A stretch of DNA of 64,000 nt from Ciona intestinalis (taxonomy: Eukaryota > Chordata > Ascidiacea > Phlebobranchia > Cionidae). Below the pieces are notes generated by a model. The model saw only the letters and a program-made list of their open reading frames with translations. It was not told where the DNA came from and did no database searches. Below, piece by piece: positions 51,465 through 60,231 of this stretch (within the stretch, counting starts at the first letter, position 1; the number at the start of each line of letters is the position of its first letter). The translations under genes and the position numbers were made by a program. The stretch lies in contig NC_020167.2 in the NCBI RefSeq assembly GCF_000224145.3, forward strand, positions 3,102,450 to 3,166,449. The letters run 5' to 3'.

Positions 51465-51824
51465 ATGCCGCACCTACATATTCGAAGTAAAGACAACAAA
51501 TTTACCGCTTGCATTACTAAAGGTTATGAAGAAATCGTGACATGCAACGTGTTTAACGCAGTCGAGTCGTTTCATGATAATGTAAAAATATCAAAACAAG
51601 CGTCGGGTTCCTCAAAATGCTCAATGTTTTTATTAAAAAGTCCACCCGTTTCTAAAGACTTTGGCTGCGGGTATATTGCTTACGAAGAACAAGGAATGTT
51701 ATACGATGTTCTGAACGTTGTGCTTATGGACGAGCTGTCAAAATGTGGATGGAAACTCATGAGCAATGAAGCGGCGAAAGACGGAGATAAAACATGGACC
51801 TTCTGCCTCACAAAGCCTATTTGA
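51465..51824 (+). CDS. Hypothetical protein, 119 residues
   Basis: An uninterrupted frame from ATG 51465 to TGA 51824. Composition is protein-like: mixed charged residues, regularly spaced Cys, and an amphipathic C-terminal part (MLYDVLNVVLMDELSKCGWK, then DKTWTFCL). No signal peptide or membrane segment. An acceptor-like TTGTATAG lies about 40 bp upstream, so it may be a last exon or a single coding exon after a leader. I do not recognise the family. The length without a stop in AT-rich DNA is the main argument. Confidence 0.45.
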   Translation: MPHLHIRSKDNKFTACITKGYEEIVTCNVFNAVESFHDNVKISKQASGSSKCSMFLLKSPPVSKDFGCGYIAYEEQGMLYDVLNVVLMDELSKCGWKLMSNEAAKDGDKTWTFCLTKPI

Positions 51825-53109
51825 TAATGCATATAAACTACTGATATTCTTCTCGCAGATATAGCGTTTTAAAAGATATTGCGATCAAGTGCAATTTTAA
51901 TATTTTGCAACCATCAGGGACATTATAGGGTTAACATCATATCATAATTGTTGTGTTGTGCACAGCACATAATTCGTATTGTGCTGACCCACGCCACTTC
52001 GAATAACACAGTTGGTCGTCGTTACTTGCTTGTAAATGACCACTAAGAATCTATTTAGTATATTGTATTAAAATTTGCATCATTTCTTATACTATACTTT
52101 ATAAATGTTGACTATGCATGTATGTATATTATATATACATTACCGACTCATAGTCAGATACTATTCTGAACAACCCCAAGCCACACGTATGAGTCTTATT
52201 ATTTTGAAAAGTACGTTATAAAGGAGCAATGCTACATTTTCAAACGATGTCCAATTATTGCAATGAAAAAAACAAAGCCTGAGAGTAATTAAACATAATT
52301 ATTGTGAATTAGACGTCCGAGTAAACATAAACGTCCGCGTGAATTTAAGGTTAAAGGTCCATACAATATATCGATTCGAATGTATGGCTTTTTGATTGTG
52401 ATTTCATACTAGGTTGGCTGCTCAGTCGAAGCAATATAAGCTCTGATAAACAACTGTATGGGCAGGAGGTATGCATATGTGTACGTGCAAAGTGTAATGT
52501 AGGAAACATCTCGGAAGGTTTGGAGCTAAGTTCTTGGTTATCTCAAGTATGTAACAATTTTGGTCCGAAGTCAGCAAAAAGATACATTTGATATATAGAA
52601 GGGTGGGGGGGAAACAGGACACCATTAACACCTATGAAACATTCTGACATTTTAAACAACTAACAACGGTCTATTGGAGTCGTGAGAATATGGTTTAATA
52701 ATTCTTTGAACGTTCTTTGTGTACTACCAAATGGACGAGAAAATAGAATGGAAAGGTGTCTCATCTTCCCCCATCACCCTATACTATATAAATGGCGGAA
52801 GTTTACTATCGAAGTAACGTTTCATAAGCTAGCTTTGTAAAACATACAATACATTTAAAACAGTTAAATGCATACAAAACTCCATGGGTTAAGTTTTGCA
52901 ATAATTCTAAAAATATTTCATCTGCATGGTGGTGCTTTTTTAGATGGCGATGTATATGAAATAAAAGTACAGCTACAGATAAACTACTGCTTCGCCTCGG
53001 AGGGTATATATAAGAGCCTTGATATTTACAACGAAGAAAGTACCGACGTTTTTGTGTTTCATTCTCTATCAAACAGCAGAGCGATACGCCTATATAGACT
53101 AATGCGAAA
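51825..53109. other. Non-coding spacer with MITE copy
   Basis: Contains the MITE copy at 52592-52790. The frame at 52868-53149 is open but its end overlaps, in another frame, the better supported start of the membrane protein at 53110; I do not call it. Confidence 0.5.
52592..52790. mobile_element. MITE-like element, about 199 bp
   Basis: Left end TATATAGAAGGGTGGGGG and right end CATCTTCCCCCATCACCCTA followed by TACTATATA are inverted repeats. Interior matches 53842-54044 (TTTTAAACAACTAACAACGG; GAGAAAATAGAATGGAAAGG). No transposase frame, so non-autonomous. Confidence 0.75.
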
Positions 53110-54318
53110 ATGTCACCGAGAAGGACCCCACGAAATGCAAATTCATTGACGCATGTGGTTGCCGAGACGGTATAGTAAGTTTAAAGTGCTTAACAATTAA
53201 ACATCAATAAACTGCTTCGTTGTGTGTGTATGAAAATGGTTAAGACTTCAGCATGAGCGTTTATATTTATAGTAGGGTGGGACAAGGCCTACTATATTGA
53301 GTAGGCCATGGGTGGGGTAATATGGGACAGGTTTTCAATCTTTTTTCTCCTGTTTGGTATTAAAGAAAGAAGAGAGAGTTGAATATGTTTGTAGTCCCGC
53401 GACTCTAAAACAGTGTTGTTAATTGTTCAAAGCACGATCCGGAATACGAGACTTTTGGTTGTACGTATCCTATCTTACCCCATAATACAGTATTATAATG
53501 AAACACCCGCTTATGAAAAAAAACTCTTTCAATTAATGCCGGAATTGAATTCTTATAATATCCGCTTGAAGTAAATTAAACAAGTATAAGGCTCCTAAGT
53601 GGTTGTCCAGTTTACTTTGAGAAGATCAATTGAAATTTCGCTTCAATGTGTCCATTACAGATTATAATGTCCCTCTGGTCAGTCATTGATTATTCCTTGA
53701 TGAAGACCAGCATTGATTGTTTGCTCTCTGTTAAACCTAGATTTACCTAAAGCCAACTGATGTTTTAATATATGGGGATGAACAGCTCACAGCAGTATTC
53801 AATAATATCTGTTTAAAACATACCAAACCAATAATAATTAGTATATAGTAGGGTGGGGGAAGATGGGACACCTTTAGCACGAAATATATATAAATATCCT
53901 GATCGTATTTTAAACAATTAACAATGGTCTATGAAAGTCGCGAGGACAAGGTTTTATATATCCTTGAATGTTTTTTGTTTGCTACCAAAATGTACGAGAA
54001 AATAGAATGAAAATGTGTCCCATCTTCCCCCATCTTACTATATATAAATTCTTCCGTTGCAGTTATTCTGGAATATGGGCCAAACTTTTCATATGGAGTT
54101 TGACTGGGTTGGTCATTTTAATGATTTTATGGTGGTTTTGGAGCTGTTTTTTGACGTGGTATTCCATCCACAAACTCCGAACCAGGACAAATGCCAATGT
54201 AACAATGTTTTATCCACAACGTTCCACACAGCCAACTCCACACGAAACTGCGAATAACGAAAGTCGCTCTGACAACGAAAGTTCAGTTGACATGTCGGAA
54301 TCTAGTAGAAGTTTGTGA
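53110..54318 (+). CDS. Small single-pass membrane protein, two exons
   Basis: Exon 1 is 53110-53174, ending at an excellent donor (GTAAGTTT). Exon 2 is 54063-54318, after acceptor TTCTTCCGTTGCAG. Phases match (2 to 1) and give 106 residues. A short basic N-terminus (MSPRRTPRN) leads to a Trp-rich membrane span at about 30-52 (LFIWSLTGLVILMILWWFW), then a tail rich in Ser, Asn and Glu (NNESRSDNESSVDMSESSRS). No family recognised; it resembles small integral membrane proteins in build only. An out-of-frame ATG at 53102 in a weaker context precedes the start. Two AATAAA signals at 54672-54685 could end its transcript. Confidence 0.6.
53268..53495. mobile_element. Diverged MITE-like element in the membrane-protein intron
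   Basis: Left end TATAGTAGGGTGGGACAAGG and right part CCTATCTTACCCCATAATAC are recognisable but diverged. The left end also holds a small hairpin (GGCCTAC / GTAGGCC near 53297-53318). Boundaries are approximate. Confidence 0.5.
53842..54044. mobile_element. Best-preserved MITE copy, about 203 bp
   Basis: Terminal inverted repeats of about 30 bp: the left starts TATATAGTAGGGTGGGGGAA and the right ends TTCCCCCATCTTACTATATA, differing at about two positions. Ends in TA-rich sequence, as for TA-targeting elements. No coding capacity. Its right end lies 18 bp from the exon-2 boundary of the membrane-protein gene, so it sits in the acceptor region. Confidence 0.8.
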
Positions 54319-54671
54319 TGCTTGTTTGTTTGAATTCTGAAACATTCTACTCTCTCACCAAAGAAAAAAAAACAGAAGTCCCCAGAATAGTCACGCGAGT
54401 ACGTCATCAGATTGGGAAAGTCCCTTCTAAAAAACACCCATTATCGTAGCAGCCCACTATTTCCCTTGCAATTCATATATATCATATATCTATGTTCTGT
54501 GTCAGACTGTGTGTAATGTGTATGTTGAAGAACATGGATAACAATTGTATATCTATATATTTCGTGTTGAACTCGTTTTTTTAGGGGGGAGGAATGAATT
54601 GCTTAAATATCATTGTTTCAGGTGTTATTACCAGTAAAATGTTTTCGTATTCGCAGCTGTGAAATTTTAAA

Positions 54672-54685
54672 AATAAACTAATAAA
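54672..54685 (+). terminator. Two overlapping-range polyadenylation signals
   Basis: AATAAA occurs at 54672-54677 and again at 54680-54685, about 360 bp after the stop of the membrane-protein gene and only 22 bp before the splice acceptor that precedes the DDIAS-like start codon. Confidence 0.5.
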
Positions 54686-54693
54686 CTTTGTCT

Positions 54694-54707
54694 TAATTTT
54701 ATTGCAG
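54694..54707 (+). promoter_or_regulatory. Splice acceptor ahead of the DDIAS-like start, possible trans-splice site
   Basis: TTAATTTTATTGCAG ends at 54707, 25 nt before the ATG at 54733. It could end a 5' UTR intron. Because polyadenylation signals of the upstream gene lie directly before it, a spliced-leader trans-splice site is more likely; trans-splicing and operons are known in Ciona. Confidence 0.5.
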
Positions 54708-54732
54708 CATAAATTTAAAACAACGAAAAACA

Positions 54733-56375
54733 ATGCCCCTTAAATCAGTATACGGTACAATTCTATCAGTTTTGGATAACGTGTTTTGGTATAACGCATG
54801 TTTGAAATGCAACACCAAGAATGTAGAGGGTGTAAGGTAAGTTGTACTTCGTTTACATTAATTACATATATATATATTCTGAATCTGACCATATTTACAT
54901 TACAGGATATGCCAAAAATGCAAATACACGGGGTTCTATTTTCGGTATCGTTTAATGATAGAAGTTGACACTAAATATGGAATCTTACCACTTTCTTGCT
55001 TTGGAAATTGTTTGAAAATACTTTTTGGAATCGATGCAGCTGGTTTTAGGAGGTTTGTTTACACAATATTTATATTCGTTATTTAAAATTGACTTAATAT
55101 GTCTTGTACACAGAGAGCTGTCCCAGATTGAATCTACAGAAGAAATGCTGCAAAAATTTCATAACTGTGTTGCCTCGTGCTTTGTTGGCTACTCATTCAT
55201 TTTTCAAATAAAAGTAAGAGAATTTAAGTTTTATACATTTATTAAATTGTATTGTTACATGTGACTAGGCTATTAAACAAAACTTGTTTAAACAGAATTG
55301 GAGTAATACACGACACTCAAGTTGCACTTTAGTTGTGGAAAAATTACAACATCTAGTTGGATCTTCTGAACTACAAACAGTTTATAACAAATTTAAATCG
55401 CTAAATACTCCACATTCAGCTCAAAATGAGGAATCAGTCATTGAAAGCATGGATGCTCATTCTTCACTTGAAAATTTAGAAGTCTCTTCTTTATCAAAAT
55501 CGTTGAGTTTTAATAAGCCTAATACAAGGCAGAGGTCACTGTCAGACAGTATGGCATTTTTGGAAGACACTATAATAAGATGCCTGTTTAACAAAAGTGA
55601 TTCTGTATTCTTTGAAAGGGAAACCAAAAGCTTGGCTCCTGCTACAAGCACTCAAGCTGTTGGTAACCCTACTGGGTCAAAACAAGACAGTTGGTTTTTA
55701 CTAAACAACCTGACTGTTGGCTCTCAAGGTGAAGTAAAAGATTCCTATTCATCTGAAGTAGGGAATTATTCATCAGTACATATCCCAGTTCTTGATGATA
55801 TAACTCTACCTGTGCTGTCCCCAACCTTATTACCAGAGCCATTGTCAAGCAAAAGGAAACTGAATGAATCAACTTTGAATAGTTCACTGCCTAAGCTAAG
55901 ACGATGTCTTAATCTCACGCAAGACTTTAATGTCAGAAACATGGAAAAAATACCAGAAAACCGCATTAAAAAGGATGGCGACGCAACTGAAGACTCTTTG
56001 CTGGAGGAATTAGACAGTGAAATTTTAAATATTTCATCAACAGATAACAATTCATCAAGAACACTACAACATCCACAGTTGACGCCAAACCGTTTCAATG
56101 GGGAATCAGGAAATCCACAAGTAAAACAATGGACCATAAAATCCCCTATGCCGCCATACCAATCAAGCACACCAAAACTTGACAAAAGGTCTTCTCACTG
56201 TTGTCAGTCAATGTCTAGACCACCTTTGTCAAACATTCAAATAAATGAATGTGTTTCACCAGACTTATTTGGTGCAACACCAGAATTATCCAAATCAACT
56301 TTGAGAATGAAGTACATTCACAAACCTTCTGAATCGAACTCACAAAAAGACAACTCGCATGATTTGTTTTGTTAA
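54733..56375 (+). CDS. DDIAS: DDIAS/noxin-like protein, four exons
   Basis: Exons 54733-54836, 54906-55052, 55114-55213 and 55296-56375 join in frame to 476 residues. The N-terminal 110 or so residues match the OB-fold (RPA1 C-terminal type) region of vertebrate DDIAS: CLKC at 23-26 and CQKC at 37-40 are the paired zinc-ligand motifs, followed by YRLMIEV, CFGNCLKILFGI and CFVGYSFIFQIK. The rest is Ser-rich and low in predicted structure; near the C-terminus SPDLFG recalls the SPELF ending of human DDIAS. In vertebrates DDIAS protects cells from apoptosis after DNA damage. This protein is about half the length of the human one (about 1000). Confidence 0.82.
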
Positions 56376-56555
56376 ATATTTGTTTTTAAGTTTTGTATTT
56401 TTTCTCACTATGCAATATTGTAATTTTGACTTATCCCGTATGAACAGGGACTTTGCTTTGATTTGTGATTGTATTTACTGTTCACCATATTGATTTTCAA
56501 TATAACTGAACCCTTGTTTAAAATGTGGTTTGCACTGGTCCGTTTGCTTTTGTGA

Positions 56556-56561
56556 TTTATT
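56556..56561 (-). terminator. Polyadenylation signal candidate for SDR copy 1
   Basis: AATAAA on the minus strand, about 136 bp after the stop at 56697. The gene is tail-to-tail with the DDIAS-like gene, with 321 bp between the stop codons. Confidence 0.4.
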
Positions 56562-56696
56562 TCGTAAAGATAGATTTGCAAGACAATAGAGGGTTAGTGC
56601 ATAAAATCAAAAAATGCATTTATATAAAATCTCTTATCTCAGTATCAATTAAACAATACCTAAATATAGTTGCACATGAATCAATTTCTCTAAACT

Positions 56697-57446
56697 TTAG
56701 AGTCTGGAAGTCATGCCTCCATTGATCACAATGGTTTCACCAGTTATATAAGATGCTTCATCTGAGCTTAAGAAAGCCACCATCCCAGCACAGTCTTCAG
56801 GATTCCCAATTCTTCCCAGAGGAACCTGCTGCCTCACTGCTTCTTCATGTTGAAGCAAAGATTTGCTGAACTTTGTTCTGATGATGCCGGGTGCAATGCA
56901 GTTTACTCTAATATTCATTGAGCTAAGTTCAGGCATGAGGGCTTTAGTAAGGGCTACAAGTGCTGTTTTACTGACTGCATAGATTCCCAGTATATGCTGG
57001 GGAATGTAGGCAGTAAATGAAGACACAATCACCACACTTCCCCCATTATGTTTCTGCATAAGGGAAACTGACTCTTTGATAAACATAAATGTTGATTTTA
57101 CATTTACCTCAAATATTTTATCAAAGGCATTTTCTGGAATCCCAAGAATATTACCAAAATATGGGTTTACTGCTGCGTTAAGAACCAGTATATCTAGGCG
57201 ACCTAAATCAGATTCAATTTTTCCGAGTAGCTCTTTCCTGTCATCAGATTTTCCGACATGACAAACAAAGCCAGATACAGACAATCCTTCAGATTTTAAA
57301 ACCTGTACAGCTTCATCAACATTTTTCTTTTTTCGGCTACAAATCACAACATGAGCTCCATCTTGAGCAAGTTTACGAGCGATGGCAAAACCAATTCCTT
57401 GACTAGATGCTGTGACAAGCACAACTTTACTATAAAGTTTTCCCAT
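56697..57446 (-). CDS. DHRS4-like short-chain dehydrogenase, copy 1
   Basis: 249 residues, no intron. Classical SDR fold: cofactor motif TASSQGIGFAIA near the N-terminus (the usual TGxxxGxG with Ala for Gly), NAAVN, Asn115, Ser142/Ser143, and catalytic Tyr156-xxx-Lys160 (YAVSK). CSRKKKN after the second strand suggests NADPH preference. The C-terminus SRL is a type 1 peroxisomal signal, as in vertebrate DHRS4, a peroxisomal NADPH-dependent retinal/carbonyl reductase. The start is the ATG of MGKLYSK; no ATG lies upstream in frame close by. Its ends are almost identical to copy 2 while its middle is not. Substrate is not deducible. Confidence 0.88.
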   Translation of the reverse strand: MGKLYSKVVLVTASSQGIGFAIARKLAQDGAHVVICSRKKKNVDEAVQVLKSEGLSVSGFVCHVGKSDDRKELLGKIESDLGRLDILVLNAAVNPYFGNILGIPENAFDKIFEVNVKSTFMFIKESVSLMQKHNGGSVVIVSSFTAYIPQHILGIYAVSKTALVALTKALMPELSSMNIRVNCIAPGIIRTKFSKSLLQHEEAVRQQVPLGRIGNPEDCAGMVAFLSSDEASYITGETIVINGGMTSRL

Positions 57447-57581
57447 TGTGAAATAACCAAACAATATTACTTATTAAACTTAATTCTACATTTAAATAAA
57501 TATGCTCATAATTGTAAACTTAACAATTATACAATGCTAAAAAGCAAAAAAATCTAAGCGTACTTTATACAATTATAATTG

Positions 57582-57587
57582 TTTATT
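57582..57587 (-). terminator. Polyadenylation signal candidate for SDR copy 2
   Basis: AATAAA on the minus strand, 64 bp after the stop at 57651, inside the 204-bp spacer between copies 1 and 2. Confidence 0.5.
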
Positions 57588-57650
57588 ATTGTCGATATAT
57601 GCATAGGAACGTAGTAATTATGTAAAGTGCTTTGTTTAAAAAATAAAGTT

Positions 57651-58400
57651 TTAGAGTCTGGAAGTCATGCCTCCATTGATCACAACTGTTTCACCAGTTA
57701 TATAAGATGCTTCATCTGAGCTTAAGAAAGCCACCATCCCAGCACAGTCTTCAGGATTCCCAATTCTTCCCAGAGGAACCTGCTGCCTCACTGCTTCTTC
57801 ATGTTGAAGCAAAGATTTGCTGAACTTTGTTCTGATGATGCCGGGTGCAATGCAATTTACTCTAATATTCATTGAGCTAAGTTCAGGCATGAGGGCTTTA
57901 GTAAGGGCTACAAGTGCTGTTTTACTGACAGAGTATATACCGAGCATTTCATTGGGAACATATGCCGCCATTGATGATACAATTACGACAGAACCGCCAC
58001 CACGCTTTTGCATAAGTGGGACGGCATCCTGTACGAGCTGAAAAGTAGCCTTTACATTAACTTCGAATATTTTATCGTATGCGGATTCCGGTGTTGCTAA
58101 AATGCTGCCGAAATAAGGATTAACTGCAGCATTTGAAACCAAAATATCTAGCCCACCAAAATCATTTTCCAACTGATTTATTAATGACTTCCTATCATCA
58201 GATTTTCCCACATGACAAACTGAACCAGACACAGACAATCCTTCAGATTTTAAAACCTGTACAGCTTCATCAACATTTTTCTTTTTTCGGCTACAAATCA
58301 CAACATGAGCTCCATCTTGAGCAAGTTTACGAGCGATGGCAAAACCAATTCCTTGACTAGATGCTGTCACAAGCGCTACTTTACCATCAAGTTTTCCCAT
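57651..58400 (-). CDS. DHRS4-like short-chain dehydrogenase, copy 2
   Basis: 249 residues, no intron, same length as copy 1. Tyr156 and Lys160 (YSVSK), Ser142/Ser143 and Asn115 are present, and the protein ends SRL. Against copy 1 there are 4 differences in residues 1-71, 31 in residues 72-157 and 1 in the rest. The C-terminal coding 284 bp differ by about three bases. Same fold, cofactor and location are expected as for copy 1. Confidence 0.88.
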   Translation of the reverse strand: MGKLDGKVALVTASSQGIGFAIARKLAQDGAHVVICSRKKKNVDEAVQVLKSEGLSVSGSVCHVGKSDDRKSLINQLENDFGGLDILVSNAAVNPYFGSILATPESAYDKIFEVNVKATFQLVQDAVPLMQKRGGGSVVIVSSMAAYVPNEMLGIYSVSKTALVALTKALMPELSSMNIRVNCIAPGIIRTKFSKSLLQHEEAVRQQVPLGRIGNPEDCAGMVAFLSSDEASYITGETVVINGGMTSRL

Positions 58401-58793
58401 TGTGAAGTACAAGCGACCAATAATGAACAATACTTGTAAAGCTGTCCACAAGTTAAGCTTGTTTGATTTCAGTTAATGATTACCCAGGTTGAAACACACA
58501 ATGTTTAAGCTATTATTCAGCAAATTTTCAGCGAACCATACACATTTCCTGTAATATGTAAGAAAAATTAGCTGAAATAATTAGACATAATATATGATAT
58601 AAACAAAAATGACATTGACAACATATTACTCTAAAATTATTTATACATCGTATTTTGCAGCACATTTTATAGCATATACATTCATACAGCAGGTAGCACA
58701 TATAAAGTACTGAATAAATTAGGAACTATTTAGCAAAACAATAAACATAAAGGCCCTGATCGATAATATACATATAAATTAAAGTATTTTTGC

Positions 58794-59609
58794 TTATAGT
58801 CTTGAAGCCATTCCTCCAGCAACGACGACACACTCTCCTGTTGTATAGGAAGCTTCATCAGAACAAAGATGAGCAGCTGCATTTCCGCAATCTTCCGGAT
58901 GACCAATTCTTCCGAGAGCCACCTGCTTTACAATCTGCTCCTCCGCTGCAGGATTCTTCCACAGAGCACTGCTGAACTTCGTTTTAATGATCCCGGGAGC
59001 AAGGCAATTGATTCGGATGTTCATTTTCCCAAGTTCAGGAGCAAGACCTTTGGTTAATCCTACAAGAGCAGTTTTACTTACAGAATACATTCCGAGTAGG
59101 TCCATTGAATGGTAGGCTGCAATAGAAGATACAATAAGCACAGATGAGTTATTTCCTGCCTTTAGCAATGGTAATGCTTCTTTAATGAGCATGAATGTAG
59201 ATTTTACATTCACGTCCAATATTTTTTCAACAGCGTTTTCAGGTGTTTCTAACATAGGGCCAAAGTATGGGTTTACAGCTGCATTGCATACGAGTATATC
59301 AGCTCTTCCGTGTTCATTTTTTACCTTTTCAAGCAAATTTAATCGGTCTTCAGTCTTCCCAACATGACATACCATACCAGATGCACTTAGATTCTGTTCC
59401 TTTAGCTGTTCAACAGCCTTATCAATGTTTGTTTGTCTTCTGCTGCTAATAACAACATGTGCACCATCTTGGCCCATTTTCTGGGCAATCGCAAACCCAA
59501 TGCCATCAGTGGAGGCCGTGACTATGGCAGTTTTCCCGCTGAGTCTTCCCAGAGCATTCGATGAAAGTGAAAACGCCCTTGTGCAGTTACGTAATATATG
59601 CTGCACCAT
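58794..59609 (-). CDS. DHRS4-like short-chain dehydrogenase, copy 3 with N-terminal extension
   Basis: 271 residues, no intron. It has a 22-residue leader (MVQHILRNCTRAFSLSSNAL) with Arg and Ser but no acid, like a mitochondrial presequence, ahead of TASTDGIGFAIA. Catalytic residues are Asn134, Ser161/Ser162, Tyr175 and Lys179 (YSVSK). It ends SRL. Its length is nearer to human DHRS4 (278), which also has an N-terminal leader, so this copy may be the ancestral one. Dual mitochondrial and peroxisomal targeting is possible but inferred. Confidence 0.88.
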   Translation of the reverse strand: MVQHILRNCTRAFSLSSNALGRLSGKTAIVTASTDGIGFAIAQKMGQDGAHVVISSRRQTNIDKAVEQLKEQNLSASGMVCHVGKTEDRLNLLEKVKNEHGRADILVCNAAVNPYFGPMLETPENAVEKILDVNVKSTFMLIKEALPLLKAGNNSSVLIVSSIAAYHSMDLLGMYSVSKTALVGLTKGLAPELGKMNIRINCLAPGIIKTKFSSALWKNPAAEEQIVKQVALGRIGHPEDCGNAAAHLCSDEASYTTGECVVVAGGMASRL

Positions 59610-60231
59610 CTTGTACTAACCTTTTGAGACTGTTTTAATATTGTATATATCTTACTCCCTAATAAAATAAATGTGTTAAAACCAAGAGAATTTACCTATT
59701 TCTAAAAGTATTTTACCTTATACGCAATCTAAAACAATGTTCTGATGTATAGTATACTTAAATCGTTAACCAAAATATTAAATTTAACACGTTAATATAT
59801 ATAAACCATCATTCGCTCGCCTGTCCGCGGTTCACACGAACATCTCATGTGATATTCATTCTGCACTGACTACACAGGAAACGTGAATCTATCACACGGG
59901 GAATTCCCTTCGCGAATCCGTCACGTAAAATGTTAACCAGGTTAATTTATTGCATCAAAGTAAAATCGTTGATGGCAGATCGTGTAAACCCGTACACCTA
60001 ATTAAAGTTATCATTTTTGTGCTACCCTAGTTACTTAGTTCAAACCTCAACAGCCTTCTTTATAAGAACAGTAAAAAACGACATTTTATTTAAATGCAGT
60101 GATCATAGGTATTGTCAAAAGCATGGCTCACTTTTAAACACATAATGAAAAAAGTTATTTGTTTTTTAGACACATAATGAAAAAATTGTTTTTAAAAAAC
60201 AACGGAACTTTATGGATCACAATATAGAAAG
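59610..60231. other. Spacer between SDR copy 3 and the repeat protein gene
   Basis: About 620 bp of AT-rich DNA. It holds a minus-strand AATAAA at 60085-60090 for the gene on the right and presumably the promoter of SDR copy 3. No gene seen. Confidence 0.6.
60085..60090 (-). terminator. Polyadenylation signal candidate for the repeat protein gene
   Basis: AATAAA on the minus strand, about 142 bp beyond the stop at 60232. Confidence 0.5.

Noticed and set aside
52868..53149. 93-codon plus-strand frame with a plausible acceptor near 52943
   Set aside because: No donor in this frame joins exon 2 at 54063 in phase; the alternative start at 53110 in another frame fits both splice sites. It may still be a real exon of another transcript.
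54057..54257. Alternative frame across the membrane-protein exon 2
   Set aside because: It begins before the acceptor and lacks the membrane span and the phase match; treated as a shadow.
57447..57464. Longer start for SDR copy 1
   Set aside because: The upstream codon is TTG; the first ATG, shared with copy 2, is at 57446.
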